Shown: positions 32,640-45,089 of the stretch, in pieces | Layout: every line of letters begins with the position of its first letter | Numbering within the stretch: the first letter of the stretch is position 1 | Source of the DNA: Eonycteris spelaea | Lineage: Eukaryota; Chordata; Mammalia; Chiroptera; Pteropodidae | Assembly: GCA_003508835.1 (NCBI GenBank) | Contig: PUFA01000116.1 | Span: 5,580,001-5,644,000 of the forward strand | Length of the DNA stretch: 64,000 nucleotides | Reading direction: 5' to 3' | The notes under the pieces: model-generated | Database searches by the model: none | The model's input: the letters and a program-made list of their open reading frames with translations, nothing else | Told to the model about the DNA's origin: nothing | Position numbers and translations under genes: made by a program

Positions 32640-34290
32640 CAGTTTTATTTCTGTGATGTAATTCCTGTCTCGTTCATGCGTGTTGTCCACCTTTTCCACT
32701 ACATCATTTAACATGTTAATTACAGTTATATTACTTATGTGTTAAGTGAATATTTTCTAGTGTAACATTACAAAATAAATCTTTATTGATTTTTTCAAAT
32801 TTTTAAGTATTTTTTTAGTTGATGCTCTAGGGCTTACCATATACATCTTCACTTAGAATTAACTTCAAATTTATACTAACAATACCAATTAGATGTAAAA
32901 ATATTGCTCCTATATAGCTCTACGCCCTCCCCCCTTTATGCTATTATTAGACATATTATATATAGTTACAGGCTCAACAAAACATGGTTACAATTATGAC
33001 TTTATAAAATTTTTAAAGAGGCTTTCTGGTTCTCTTCATTTGCTCCTCAGATTCGAGTTGCCATTTGGTGTAATTTCCTTACTCCAAAACAGCTTTGCTC
33101 CTATCTACCTCTTTTGTGCTGTTATTGGCAAATATTTTTACATCTCTATACGTTATCCACTTGACAATGCAATTTTATATTTATTGTTTTATACCAATGC
33201 TTTTTAAATGAGTTAAGAGAAGGCAGGAGAAGAAATGTAAATTTGTACTATCTTTAATAATTACAGAATTGCCTTTACCAGTTTTTGTTTGTTTTTGTTT
33301 GATGTGTGTGGGGTCTCTTGCTTTCAATCAGAAGAGCTTCCTTTAGTATTTCTTGTTTCTGCTCGCAGCAAATTCTGTTTTGGTTCATCTGTGAATGTCT
33401 TTTGTCTCCATTTTTGAAAGGTTCTTTTGCTAGAGATAGAATTGTTGGCTGCCCATGTTTTTTCTTTCCACACTTGGAACATACCATCCCATAGCCTTCT
33501 GGTCTTAATTGTATTTGATGAGATTAACTCTTATTGAGGTCACTTTATGTATAAGGAGTTTTTCTCTTGATGCCTTAATGATTTTTATTTTGTCTTTCAG
33601 CTTTTACTATTTACTATTTACTATATATTTGTGTATGGATATCTGCATTTATCCTATTGGAATTTATTGACCTTCTTGGATGTATAAATTAAAACTTTTC
33701 ATTAAATTTAGAAAGTTTTTAAACCATCATTTATTTGAATATTTTTTATGCTTCATCGTATCTCTCCTGTTCTTCTGGGGCTCCCATGACATATATGTTG
33801 GTGCACTTAATGGAGTCCTGTATTTCTCTGAGGCTCTGTTCATTTTTCTTCATTTCCCCCCTCTCTGTTCTTGGTATTGTGTAATTCCTATTGATCTGTC
33901 TTCAAGTTTACTAATACATTCTTCCGTCAGTTAAAAATCTATTGTCGAACTCCTTTCCTGATTCGTTTTCATCTTATACTTTTCAACTCTAAAAATTTCC
34001 ATTAGGTCCTTTTTATAATTTTGATCTCTTTGTCGATATTTTCTATCTGAAAAAACATTGTCATTATACCTTCCTTTACTTCTTTGAGCATTGTTTTCTT
34101 TAGTTCTTTGAACATATTTATAATGGCTACTTTGAAGTCTGTGACTATTAAATATGACATCTGGTCATTCTCATAAGCAGTTTCTGTTGTGTGCTTTTCC
34201 TCTTGTGTATGGGTCATATTTTATTGTTTCGTTGCATGTCTTATAATTTCTTTATTGAAAATGATACATTTTAGCTATTATCTGGTACCA
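32640..34290 (-). mobile_element. old L1/HAL1-type LINE segment
   Basis: On plus the blocks run in the usual order of a common mammalian L1-lineage repeat in reverse. They are 'gatgctctagggcttaccat', 'tgatgccttaatgattttta', 'tcttctggggctcccatgac' and 'agttctttgaacatatttat'. On minus a short open frame at 34002-34217 reads NMFKELKKTMLKEVKEG, a charged, coiled-coil-like stretch resembling LINE ORF1. Highly degenerate. Confidence 0.6.
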
Positions 34291-34294
34291 CTCT

Positions 34295-35575
34295 GGCTAC
34301 TGGTACCCCACCCACTTCAGGCGCCTGCTCCCACAGTTCCTTGCTGATTTGCTTAGCGTTCCGGCTAGACAATTTTAGGACGTCCATGTCCGGGCAGTGT
34401 GCAACCCCTGGTGTCAGTCTTCAGAGACCATTCTTGGCAGGCACACAGTCACCCTAAAGTGACAGTGGTTTAAGGAGGCTCTCTTTGATGGTCCCTTTGC
34501 CTGATCACACCAGTGATTGCTGGCTAATTGTCTTATTGTTTTTGGCAATGCCCTGGGCTATAGATTGCTGGTACTGCGACCCAATTAAGTATGGATTACT
34601 TTATGAGAGTTTGAAATTTATTCTGACCGAAGAAGGCAATTCTTAGCTCTCTGTTTCTCTGGTTCTCTGTGTTCAACTCACTGGTCTCTAGTTTGCCTGT
34701 ATCTCTTATGAAGTTACCAGCCTCCTTCTTTGCTTACCACCAAAACCTGCACAAAAGTTTCAGGGAGTTTCAGAGCTGGTTTTGCCCCTGTGCAAAATAT
34801 CTGCACCATAACTCTAGAGTCAGGGGTGAAGAAGGTGGTACATAACACCCTGCTTTAGTTGTAAGGTTCTGGGCAGTAGTAGCCGCCTTTGAACTTCTAG
34901 GTTTGCCTCTCCTGGTGTGGAACCTTCCCCCCTGCGAGTGAGCTTGAGGGAGGGTCATTAGGGACCTACTGTTCTCAGCGTGCCGCTCAGTGGTAGAGCC
35001 TCTGCTCTGTGAATGGAGCCCGAGCGGAAGCAGGGGAGTCCCAGTCCCTCTGTCTGCACTCTCCTGGAAATTAGCTTCTGCAACATGTAGCTCTGGGGCG
35101 GTGATGCAGGAGAGATGAGGAATGCTGACCACCTGCCGGCTCTGGGAAGATACTGTAGCCCTTGACTTGGAGCTGCAGGGAGAGGGAGCCTCCTGCTCCT
35201 GGCTGTACCCGCCTGGAGTAGCATTTCTGCCACACGTTGCTGGGAGTGGGGAAGAAGGTGGGGGCCATGGTTCAAGTGCGGGTTCTTGCTGTTCTTGCAG
35301 GGTTTTAGTGGATTTCTTGAACGAATGTTTCTTCATTTGCTATTTGCTTTTAATACAACTTCCAGCAACTTTAAGTGTTTTTTAAAATTATAATTTCCAC
35401 AAATTATGCTTGTTTAATTAGCCAGGAAGTCTGCAGAGCTCCCCTGTCAAATATAGCTGTTTTGAAGTCCCTCACTGATAGTTCCAATATTTGGATCTGC
35501 TCTGAGTTTAGTTCTGTTGCTTTTTCTCTTGAAAAAATGAATTTTCCCTGCTCGCTCACTCGTTAAGTTACTTCT
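34295..35575. other. unassigned, possibly LINE-derived sequence
   Basis: It may include 5' UTR of the minus-strand LINE to its left. The 188-aa minus-strand open frame at 34770-35336 has no domain I recognise and varies in frame with overlapping open frames, so I do not call a gene. Confidence 0.35.
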
Positions 35576-35584
35576 TCTTCTTTT

Positions 35585-35646
35585 TTTTTAATAGTGACAT
35601 ACGTTAACGAAATCCAGTAAGTTTCAGGTGTACAATTTAACAGTTA

Positions 35647-35686
<40 letters not shown>

Positions 35687-35960
35687 ATTGTCGATTTCTT
35701 TCCATCACCACATATTTGACCCATTTTAGCCCATCTACCTCCCTCATCCCACCTGCCCCCCTATCCCCCAGTAACCACTAGTCTATAGTTCATGTCCATG
35801 AATCTCTGTTTATTTTCTTGTTTGTTTGTTGCTTTTAGGTTTATGTCCCACATATACATGACATCATGTGGTTTTCAGCTCTTTCTGTCTGGCTTATTTC
35901 ACTTAGCATGATTATCTCAAGGTCTATCCATGTTGTCGCAAGTTGTTTTAAATCAAATGC
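35585..35960 (-). mobile_element. L1 LINE 3' end with (TA)n
   Basis: The plus strand begins 'gtgacatacgttaacgaaat' and 'agtttcaggtgtacaattta', then a TA microsatellite, then 'tggcttatttcacttagcat' and 'ggtctatccatgttgtcgca'. This is the complement of a relatively recent laurasiatherian/bat L1 3' UTR. Confidence 0.75.
35650..35683. repeat. (TA)n microsatellite
   Basis: About 17 uninterrupted AT/TA units within the L1 3' end. Confidence 0.95.
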
Positions 35961-35964
35961 CGTG

Positions 35965-37435
35965 CATTGTATGTAGAACAGTTGAGTCTGGGGTAAATAA
36001 TATTTTTGCCCGGAAATGGACTAACCTCTTCTTTGGTTCAATTGTAATTCTGAGGGGTTCACTTAATCTGATGAGGAAGTTGCGGGTCTACTGTTGCCTT
36101 TAGGGAACCACGTGCTTGAGATTCCTTCAGTGGTGGGCTACCGTTGTCTTGGCTGTATCTAGACTGAGTATACGCATTATTGGATATAATGTAAAACAAT
36201 AATCATCCTAATATGCAAACTTTTAAAATCTGCACAGTGTTATCACAACTATTTATGACATTATTATCCTCCCTTGCTTTAGCCAGATAGATAATCCCCT
36301 ATCCCTGGTCACTGTTCTCAGTACATTGAGGTGGTCTGGTCTTGGCGAAACAATTTTTTCACTCCCTTTTCTCCCAAACTGATTTCCTGTTCTCGAGGTT
36401 ATGAATGTGAGTGGTTTAAGAGTTTTCACGCAATCACCCATGAACACAAATGCTCTCTTCTAGACTTTCAGGCATTCTATTCCACGAGATTTCATTCTTT
36501 GATGTCATTCTTTGCAGGATGACCAAGTTTTAATCTGATTACTCTTCTTAACCACTACATAAAGACTTGTTTACTTCTAGAATTAAGGGGAAGGGGATAT
36601 GCTTTTTAAATTTTTTTTTGAAAACTTTTGCTTTTACTTCTTGTTTATTTTTTTAAGAATGAGATATCAGCAGCTGTGCTGAGAATAACAAGAACTCTTG
36701 TGACTTTACAAAGCTTAATCAGGGCTCTAACTCCACACACAGCAGGTAAATAATTGATCTACAGCTCCTTTGAGATTTGCTTGATGTTGGGATCTTCTGT
36801 CAAGTTTTTTATGCCAATTCTATTTGTATATGAGATCTGTCTCTCACTAGATATCAAAAAGTCTGTCTTCTCTCAGGTGACTTTGTGTAAGTTGTCATGG
36901 AAATGGGAGCATCCCTCTCCCAGGCCACTGAATTCGTCCCTCAGCTATTGTGAGGGTTGCCCGCTAAGGCCTGACAACTGCTCATTCAGGGAATGCCCTG
37001 GCTGCCCAGGGGCCCCCCACACAGGAGCTTTACCACCTGCACCCTTCCAGGGAAAGACTAACTGAATGACAGAGAGATACAAAAAGCCGTTCATTCCTCT
37101 TGTCTCAGCATGAGACCAACTCCGTGGAGCAGTTCTTTGGTCAGAGGTCCCCTGGGACCAGGCTGAACTTGTCTCCCACGAGACCACATCCTTGATTAGC
37201 TTTCTTCCCCCGCCCTGTTCCGCGCTCCTCCGCCTCCCTTTCCAGAGAGTCCGCACAGTAAATCGCCTCTCGGGAATCCCTGTCGTAGGCTCTAAGGAGC
37301 CCGAGGAACCCTGTCTGGATCAGTCGGTATTGGAACCAGACACAAAGGAAGGGAGTCTGGAGGTGGATCGCTTGCTGGCCAACTGCCAATCAGAGCACGT
37401 CCCGGGCAGCTTAGACACAACACCCTAGAATGATA
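35965..37435. other. unassigned intergenic sequence
   Basis: No recognised gene. Short open frames of up to 103 codons at 36.75-37.4 kb have no motif. Confidence 0.4.
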
Positions 37436-37439
37436 CAGC

Positions 37440-38840
37440 AAATGTAGCGTGAGATTTTTTTGCTTGGTGGACTGTTGTTTGAGAGATTCAAGGACAATCG
37501 TAACCGTGAGGACTATGGAATTTGGTAGACTTTGTGACGTGCCATTGTCGAGGAGAGAGAATGACAGGCTCAGCCCTGTTTAAAGTGAAGTCGAGGGTCA
37601 GGCCCCCTTCGGTAACATTTAAGGAGACACTCTCTGTGGTCAGAGGACAAGGTGAGGAGCAGACCCAGAATTTAATTATGGAAGTCATGGACGTTTCAAA
37701 GATGGTTCATTCAGTCTAACCAAGTCTCCTATTCCAAAGACAGGGCCTGAGAGGGGACAAGCGGGACCCGTCGTCTTGGTGTGGTAATGGGGAGATAGAG
37801 TTGGGGACCTCGACCACCCAGATTCCCCTGAACTCTCCTGACCTGTGGAAATCACACACTCCCCTCTTGGGGAACCTGCACCCTCCCTGACTTCAGGGCA
37901 TTGAGGGAGGGCAGGTTAGGCAGAGGCCTTATAAGACAATGGTCTTCCCCAGGATCTGCCTTCATCTCTTTCCTTTCACCAGATTCGTAAATTAGGTTAA
38001 ATCTCCACATAAACTGGGGAAGAACTGGGCTGCTGACAGAGGAGAGACTGTATATATCGAAGCTGCTGCAAGAACTGGCTGCCGTGCACGAGGCAGGCCC
38101 TGGGAGAGCCCGCCGGGAGTAAAGCTGGGCGTCAGCAAATCTGGACATCGGGAGATCAAGGGGTGGTTGGGACATAAAGCTGCATAGGGGAGGGTTTGTT
38201 GGTATCGACCACTTCCCCATAATGCAGGATTAACACCTTGGCAAGAGTCCTGGCAAGGGGTCTAATATATGCTATTTGCTGACTCGTGGAAGTTTAGAAA
38301 AAGTGGCAGCCTCTGGCACATTAAGTAGAGATGCCAAAATTGCCTTGAAAGACTGAAGGAAAGGATCAAAAGGCTTTAAAAAGTGGCAGTGTCATAATGG
38401 GGCTATTATATGAGACTGACGACTCCACCAGCTGCCATGTTTCTTGGGAGGGAGGCCTAGAAGACACGCCACAGGGTGTGGTGATAAAAACGTACGGTTA
38501 AAAAGGATGTCAATGAGAGTTTTGTTAGTAGATGCTGTGACAGACAGGGTTTCCTAGTGGCAAGGGGTTACAGGTGACACTAAAATGCTGTCACATGTCA
38601 GTGTCAGACGCAAAGTGTGCGTACTTGCCCTGCTGGCAGCAAGGTCAAAATGGCAAGCAGGAGGTGCCTGTACTGCAGGAGACTTTAGAAATGGCATTTA
38701 GAACATGGCGTTCATGGGGCCAGGTGCAGGGGCAACCAGCGAGAGTACTGTTTGGCACACATAATCAAAAGAAATCAAGAATGGATGAGGAGGTTCGGAT
38801 CAGCTGCCCCAATGAAGTCATGATCCCCTTGTCCAGTTTC
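37440..38840 (+). mobile_element. possible ERVL-type internal remnant
   Basis: Composition and phrases such as 'gtggcagcctctggcacatt', 'aagtagagatgccaaaattg' and 'ggggctattatatgagactg' resemble the gag-side internal region of old class III (ERVL/MaLR) endogenous retroviruses. No frame stays open for more than about 120 codons. No LTR pair, protease or polymerase motif was identified. It is non-functional debris; the family call is tentative. Confidence 0.35.
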
Positions 38841-38844
38841 CAGA

Positions 38845-39220
38845 TTTGAACCGGCTCTCAGACCCAGTGTCATCAAATGGACAAGAGTCTGAGGCACCAG
38901 AAGTAAGACTCTGTGGTCCCATGACAGGTGTATGCAGAGTGACTTCCCCAGAGGGCCTGCAAGAGTTTACGTGGGTAGCCATCACGGAGGAAAGGGGAGT
39001 ACCCATTATTTTAAGAGCTGTGGGGAATAGTGTGTGAGCTGAAGCCCACACTCAAGGTCTAAGCACCATCAATGGACCCATTAAGGGAACATGGAGCCAG
39101 GTAATTACTGGAGTATCAATCCAGATCCTTCCTTCTTTCTCTCTTCTCCTTTACCCTCCTCTTCTGTCCTCCAAACCTCACTCCCTTCCCCTCATACCCT
39201 CTTTCACGCACACAGCACAA
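38845..39220. other. unassigned sequence
   Basis: Possibly a continuation of the retroviral-like remnant. A pyrimidine-rich stretch lies at 39120-39210. Confidence 0.3.
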
Positions 39221-39224
39221 ATGA

Positions 39225-39500
39225 ACCCGCGCTCTTCGCCAAACCCGTGCTAGGCACTGAGATCTCAGGGATGCAATCTGGCCCTTCTGTCAGAGCTGAC
39301 GGTGCAGACAGGGAGAGGGCGGTGGGTGGGCAGCACACTGTGACAGGGGCCCCCAACAGCGTCATGCACAGGGTGGCATGGCAGCACAGAGCGGGGCCTC
39401 GGACTCGGCTAGGAGGGGGCGAAGTGAGGAAAGCTTCTCAGAACCAGTCGTGTTTGATTTCATCTTTAAAGGAAGTAAATATTAGGCAGAAAGCAGGGAA
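39225..39500 (-). mobile_element. L2-like LINE 3' fragment
   Basis: The plus strand has 'cgtgctaggcactgagatct' and later 'aggaaagcttctcagaacca', matching reverse-complement L2 order loosely. Confidence 0.4.
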
Positions 39501-39504
39501 TCCC

Positions 39505-41095
39505 CTGTGCTCTTAAGCTTGTTTTCAGCTGGGACCCGGCTTCCCACAAGGCTGATCTCTTGGCATGTTTTCCAAGTCATGTTAAATAAACATTTCATGG
39601 AAGACGCAGCTGATGTTCAACCAGCCCTGAGAACGTTCGGAAAGCTCTCTGATAAGCAGGAACCTCCTGCTCAGGAGTTTGGATTCTAGAAAGAACTGGC
39701 TTCTTCCAGACGATTTTATTTCTCCCTCACAGAGGAGCTACCACTGCCATGGCGAGGTGCACACAAATATGTGGGCTCACCCAGCGTTGCCATCCGCTGA
39801 GTAGACAAATGGCTGTTTAAATGTACATGGTTGATCAATGACATGCCCATCCATTGAAAAACGTTGCTGATTTTGCCCTGTCTGAATTTTCTCAGCTAAT
39901 AGGATTCATTTTATAACTTTTGGTGTCGGTTGGGGAATTTTCATCATTCGTTACCACTTAAAGGGCCACGCCCGGTGTCCTTCACGCTGCACAGAAAGGC
40001 GCCGTGTGCCTTATACAGGTGTGTGAATCTGAAGTGCACAGAGGGCAGGTTATGGAATGGATGGGGGGAAGGACAGGCACATGGGCTGAGCCTAGTGCAC
40101 TTCCAGTCTGACTGCTGTTAACCACTGTGACCAGAGGCGAGATGAGAAACCTTTCCTTGGGATAGTTCCTGCTTGATTATAGGTATCTTCATTATGTTTA
40201 TCTCACCTTCCGAGACAATTAATGTTAATAAACAATTACCGTTACCGCCACCCTCCGAAGTAAGAACCAGAACCTTCGGGAACCACGATTTCCGGGTCTC
40301 GCAGGCCTGTACCTTCTCAGAGGTGTGTGTATACACCGCCACCTAGCGGCGGCCCTGGATGGTGCAGCGAGTACCGGGGCGCGCTCAGGCCACAAAGGGC
40401 AGAGCGTGTTCAGAGGTGATGTTGGGGGGAAAGAGAGAACCCGAGCATCCGCCCATATTTAGGAGTGGGGAAAGGAGTAAAAGCATTGGAAAGTTCGAGG
40501 GACAATTTTTTTTTTGAAAACTTGAAAATAGTAGATAATTCTGAATAAGTTGGATTTTCAAAAAACAGTTCGAGGGGGACCCACAGAGAGACCAGTACCT
40601 GAGGATTATTAAAGTTTGTTTTCAAGAATAGGAAAACACAACTGAACAGCTTGTTAAGAGCTGGATTGGACTATGGGCCTGAGAAAGCAGAATAACTGAA
40701 GGGGTTCCATCCTGTATGGATTCCCCCCAGGAGAGCAAGGAGCTGGGGGCAAAGGTCAGGAAATGGTTAGCGCTGTACCACCCAGATCATCCTGCCTGGC
40801 GAAACCAAGTTCTCAGACACATATTCACCCGGGTGATTATAAACATGTTTGTTGTCTCTGTTTCTTTTAAACTGTGTTTCTTTGTTGAATTATCCATACA
40901 TCTGTGTGGTATAAGGTTCAAAAAGTACAAAAGTGCAAGGCAAGTGAAAATCCAGTGAAAACAAAAAGGACAGGTGAGAGCGGTCTGCCTCCGCCCCCGC
41001 CGGCCCTTTCCTGCCCCTCCCCCAGGCCTCCATCCCTCTCGCCAGCTTCTCGCGCCTCTTCCCAGACTATGTTATCCACGTGTGTGATTAAGAAA
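39505..41095. other. unassigned intergenic sequence
   Basis: No recognised gene. It contains the CTCF-like motif at 40336-40354. Open frames are short and without motif. Confidence 0.4.
40336..40354. promoter_or_regulatory. candidate CTCF-binding motif
   Basis: 'ccgccacctagcggcggcc' closely resembles the CTCF core variant with GCCACCTAGTGGC and is nearly palindromic. It sits in a short CpG-containing patch in otherwise AT-rich sequence. Motif only; occupancy is unknown. Confidence 0.35.
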
Positions 41096-41099
41096 TGTT

Positions 41100-42080
41100 A
41101 ACATCAAAATGGCGACATCTCCACCTTTCTAAGAAACTATTTGTGTGACTAATGCAGAAAGCCACAGAGGTTAATTCATTTACACACTGAAATCAAAACT
41201 ACCCTGCTTGCTCCAATACAGTTTTATAGTCAACCAAAAAGTTAAGTATAGAGGAATTCAAAATAAAATATGTGTTAATTCACCATTCAGCCATCTGAAT
41301 AGTTTTGAATGACTAGTAATGGAAGGCTTTAAAATGATTGCTTAAATTTTCTCCAAAGCTTATGTGCATTCTCAAAATCCTCTTGAAAAGCTTCCAAGTT
41401 ACTCAGAGTCTGCCTCCCTTCCCTTTCTTTTATTAAAAATTGTGTTCTTATTCCCAGATCCTTTCTTTGGTTATTAGATCGACCCTTAGCCAGTCAAGTC
41501 AGTGTTGGCTAGAGATGCTCTCATCAAAGGAGTCTGAGCCAAAAATGCCAGTTTGGATTTTATTTCTGGATGTGTTGTGGGCAAGCTAGCTGGTCGTTTC
41601 TCTAACCAAATGCCTTAAAGTTTCCGAAATGCTCCGTAACTCTTTCTCACATGTTGTTTTGTCAGGATGAGTCTGGTTTTCACATGCAAAGTGAATCAGA
41701 TTCACCACACTGAGTTTTGCAATACGTTTTTGCAAGAGATCCCATTTTTAGCTAAGTCACAGCTGAGCTTTCCTTTCAGCTAATTAGTACTTGTTCTCAA
41801 ATTGGGCAGTTCTAACCCAAACTAGGAGATGAGATGCAATTTACTTCCTCTCTGCTCTCCTAAAATTAACTAAGCTGTAAAATGTGTGCGTTCCCCTGTT
41901 TCTCCCTTTGTCGGCCTCAGGGTTTGGTTCCATCATAAAGAATTCAGCAGAGCTCAGAATGGGTTGACAGATCTTGCTGTTCTGATTTGAGCAGTAATAG
42001 AGTGCTTCCTTTCAAAATCTCAGCTCTTTGGTTGCCAGGCAACCATTAATTTATTATAACTAACTAGCTAATATTAAAAA
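41100..42080. other. repeat-poor AT-rich block, candidate conserved element
   Basis: About 1 kb with no recognisable transposable element and no coding potential. It has several homeodomain-type cores ('ctaattag' near 41780, 'taactagctaatatt' near 42060) and an RFX X-box at 42030. It could be a conserved non-coding element, but only alignment to other mammals can tell. Confidence 0.3.
42030..42044. promoter_or_regulatory. RFX X-box palindrome
   Basis: 'ggttgccaggcaacc' is a perfect 7-bp inverted repeat around one base and fits GTNRCC-N(0-3)-RGYAAC, the RFX X-box. AT-rich homeodomain-like sequence follows directly. Confidence 0.5.
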
Positions 42081-42084
42081 TTAT

Positions 42085-43165
42085 ATGGGATGATTAAGTA
42101 GAACAGTATGCTTTTCCCATTCCTGAATGTACACAGCAGAGTGCCTATGGTTGGTCTTGCAGTATCAAAAACAAATGGCAAGGATCGCTTCTTGAGATTC
42201 AGAGAAGGGGACTTTGCCTGCTCCCTGTATGAGCCCAGTGAGAGTGGAGTGCGGGCGATACAATCTGATTGTCCACAAAGCTGGAGGAGGCCCAGGCACT
42301 GGAAGATTCTTGTCCTTGAGGGAGAATGACATGAACTAGGAACAAGATACAAGGCTCCCGTGAAGGGCCCTGGCAATACTTCCATTAACTTGATGAGGTT
42401 GGACCTTTTAATCCAGGCTTTTTAATGGAAGGACGTTTTGAAGTGTACATACCCAGTTTATTCAATGAGCTAATAAATTTAATGGAATAGAAATAGGGAA
42501 TGGCTTTATTTTTCTATCAACCTTTGCTTCCAACGTGGTCCATCAGACATTTAGGGCAGATCTGGTCATTTCCCAGTCAAACACAGCTTACAAACACAGC
42601 TTCGAACCCAGGTGTTAAACTGTACATACCAGTCTATGTTAGAAGCTCCCTGTCACGTCTCATTTAAAGGTTTCTTCTTTCCTGGTCATGTCTGACCTGC
42701 AACTTGGAGCCCTGCAGGTGGAGAGCAGGAATGGTTCCCCTTTACTCCTCCTTCCTGGTCTACCCCAGTCTTCCATCTCTGCCCTGAGTCTGCTGGTGTC
42801 AGGACAGGGAAGAGGAGGTAAGGGGAAAGGGGCCAACGTCTCCTTACTTGTCTGAAGCTCTTTATCTTTTCCTTAGCCTCTGATGTCCTTTGTGGGACAG
42901 TGGCTCAAATAATCTCTTTCTCCTTGAGCCTATTTGTGGATTCTTTAGATGTCCTGAAAGGACATCTACATTTCATATGGCTTAGTGATCATCTTCCAAT
43001 TGCTATACTGCTTATTCAATTTATAGACTCCTGAAGTGCTGGGATCTCATGATCCAACGTAGTCCAAGAGGGCTTTCAAGATGGCTCATAGCTCTAGTAA
43101 CTATAGTTTTTTGTCTTTATAGACTGGGCGAGTGGTGAAATGAAGGTCAATGGACTATCATTTCT
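42085..43165. other. unassigned intergenic sequence
   Basis: Nothing recognised. Confidence 0.4.
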
Positions 43166-43169
43166 AATT

Positions 43170-43330
43170 TTTTTAAATTTAAATTTATCGAGGCGACATT
43201 GGTTAATAAAATTGCATAAGTTTCAAGTGTACGATTCTATAATTCTATAACCATCTGTATATTGCATTGTGTGTTCACTGCCCAAAGTCAAATCTCCTTC
43301 CAGAAATGTCATTCCATTTTTGAATAAGTC
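43170..43330 (-). mobile_element. short L1 3' end, bat-type
   Basis: On plus 'cgacattggttaataaaatt' is followed by 'cataagtttcaagtgtacga' and 'tgtgttcactgcccaaagtc', the complement of an L1 3' terminus frequent in bat genomes. 5'-truncated to about 160 bp. Confidence 0.6.
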
Positions 43331-43334
43331 TTTC

Positions 43335-44580
43335 AGAGTCGTGTTCTTTAGAATTTGTGTTACTGAACACCTCTTTCCTGAGCTCTGTCCTTTGAAATTC
43401 TACGTCCATTTCAATGTGTCCTTGTATAGGCCATCGGAAAATGCGCAGCTTTCCCACAATAACGCAAGCCTGGGGAGGAAATGATGGCTGCCCACCTCAG
43501 GACCAGCTGGCTCCGGCTTTGGTTTTCTTAGGCTGAAAGCGAGATGGGAATGCAGAATTGGGACAAGGCCAGGGATCCGATCAGGGGAGGAAGATATTGA
43601 GAGGAAAGCCGTGCGGGGGCAGCAGGGCACGTGCGGCTGGCAGAAGGTTGGAAACTGGAAAGCCTGGAAAGGGTCCCGCACGAGAGAAGATGGGACACGA
43701 AGCATTCCCTTCCACCCCTGCTCTGATTCTTCAAACGTACGCAAAGCTATTCCGCTCTGTGCTCGACTGGGTCCTCCCAGCAGCAGACGCCCAGCAGGAT
43801 CAGAAGTTCAAGAAATTTCTCAAGGAGAATGCCCATGAGGGAGAAAGAGGAGGGATCCTGGGGTCAGGAAGTCGGGAGGAGCTGTCAGGTTGCCACTCTG
43901 AGAGAGGGCAGACGAGAAGGGTGAAAGAATCTGACACTGCAACCCAGTCCTACTGAAGTTCGAGGCCATCCAGTTGCTCTTGAGCCCAAGTCGCCACCTG
44001 AGCTGCCCTACATCTCCTGGGAACAGACCTCTCTTGGTGCCCCTGCCACCACAGCCATCAGCTGGGAGCGACCTGTGGAAGCGTGGCCCCCGTGAAGCCA
44101 CACGTAGGGTTCCAGAGCACAGCGGCCAGGCTGCCCCTCAGTTGCACTGGGCCACTAGAGCTGTGAGAGGTATCTTTGCATGATGGCTGCATACGCTAAA
44201 CGATGAATGAGGGAATGAATGAATAAACGTTCCTCATTCTTGCTTAACCGTTAAGTTACATCCAACCTTTCCCTCCTTGCCGAGTTTCCTGATATGGAAG
44301 TACACACCCACTGTTATTACTCCCATACTTTTAATTCACCTCTTCACCCTCAGCCAATGAATTCTACCCCCTCCCCCGCCGCCGCCCATTGCCCTCTGAA
44401 ACTACTCCAGCCAAGGCAGCCCTTGACTTCCCAGCTGCCCTGTTCCAAAGAGTGTGTGAATTTGGAGCTCAGAAATAAAGCCAGTCAGGATGAAAGTTGT
44501 GGATGCAAGGATGTGGGAACAGCCAAAACTCTGAAAGAGAAAGAGGTGTGTGTGTGGGGGTGGGGGGGTAAATAATTGGA
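43335..44580. other. unassigned intergenic sequence
   Basis: A 132-codon open frame at 43558-43956 (+) is lysine/glutamate-rich but matches no family I know. Overlapping frames are also open, so I do not call a gene. Confidence 0.35.
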
Positions 44581-44588
44581 AATTTTAT

Positions 44589-44678
44589 AGAGAAGGAGGA
44601 GGAGAGGAGGAGGAGGAGGGAGGAGAGGAGGAGGAGGAGGAGAGGAGGAGGAGAGAAGAAGAAGAAAGAAGAAAGAGG
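44589..44678. repeat. 90-nt uninterrupted polypurine tract
   Basis: GGA/GAGGA/GAA repeats with no pyrimidine for 90 bases on the plus strand; the complementary strand reads Ser-Pro-Leu homopolymers. Confidence 0.95.
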
Positions 44679-44699
44679 CAGAGAGGATAAAGAAAAGTG

Positions 44700-45085
44700 T
44701 GGAATTCAAAAATAACTTTCAAGTTATTGAAAAATATTTTCAGGCAGGCAGCTCAGGAAAATCCAAGGACCTGGAAAAAATAATCAGATCTGCCATCTTC
44801 CGGCTGACTTCAGATTTGCCAGAAGGGGTCAGCAAAGACGTCGGTATCAGTCCTCGCCCTGGCCCTGCGGGTTGGTTAGGAAGGGACTTGTGCCTCTGCT
44901 GTGAGCTGACACAGCACTTCCATCTTCCAGACCCCTGTCTTTCTCAGGCCCTCTTCCCGGAGATCCTCAGCGGCCTGTGCTTCGCCAGGAGCTCAGAGTG
45001 TGCGTCTCACGAAGTGACAAACCTTCAGTTTAAATGTATATGCTTTCGCTCTAAGTCTGAGTAAATTAATTAAAACTTCTGGCAG
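44700..45085. other. unassigned sequence
   Basis: A 121-codon open frame (44699-45064, +) has no recognisable domain. It starts at the end of the purine tract and is probably chance. Confidence 0.35.
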
Positions 45086-45089
45086 ATGA

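Noticed and set aside
34770..35336. 188-codon minus-strand open frame
   Set aside because: Low-complexity Ser/Pro/Gln-rich product, several overlapping open frames on the same strand, no motif, in sequence flanked by LINE pieces.
43558..43956. 132-codon plus-strand open frame with charged residues
   Set aside because: No recognisable family, no splice or promoter context, and alternative frames are open across the same bases.
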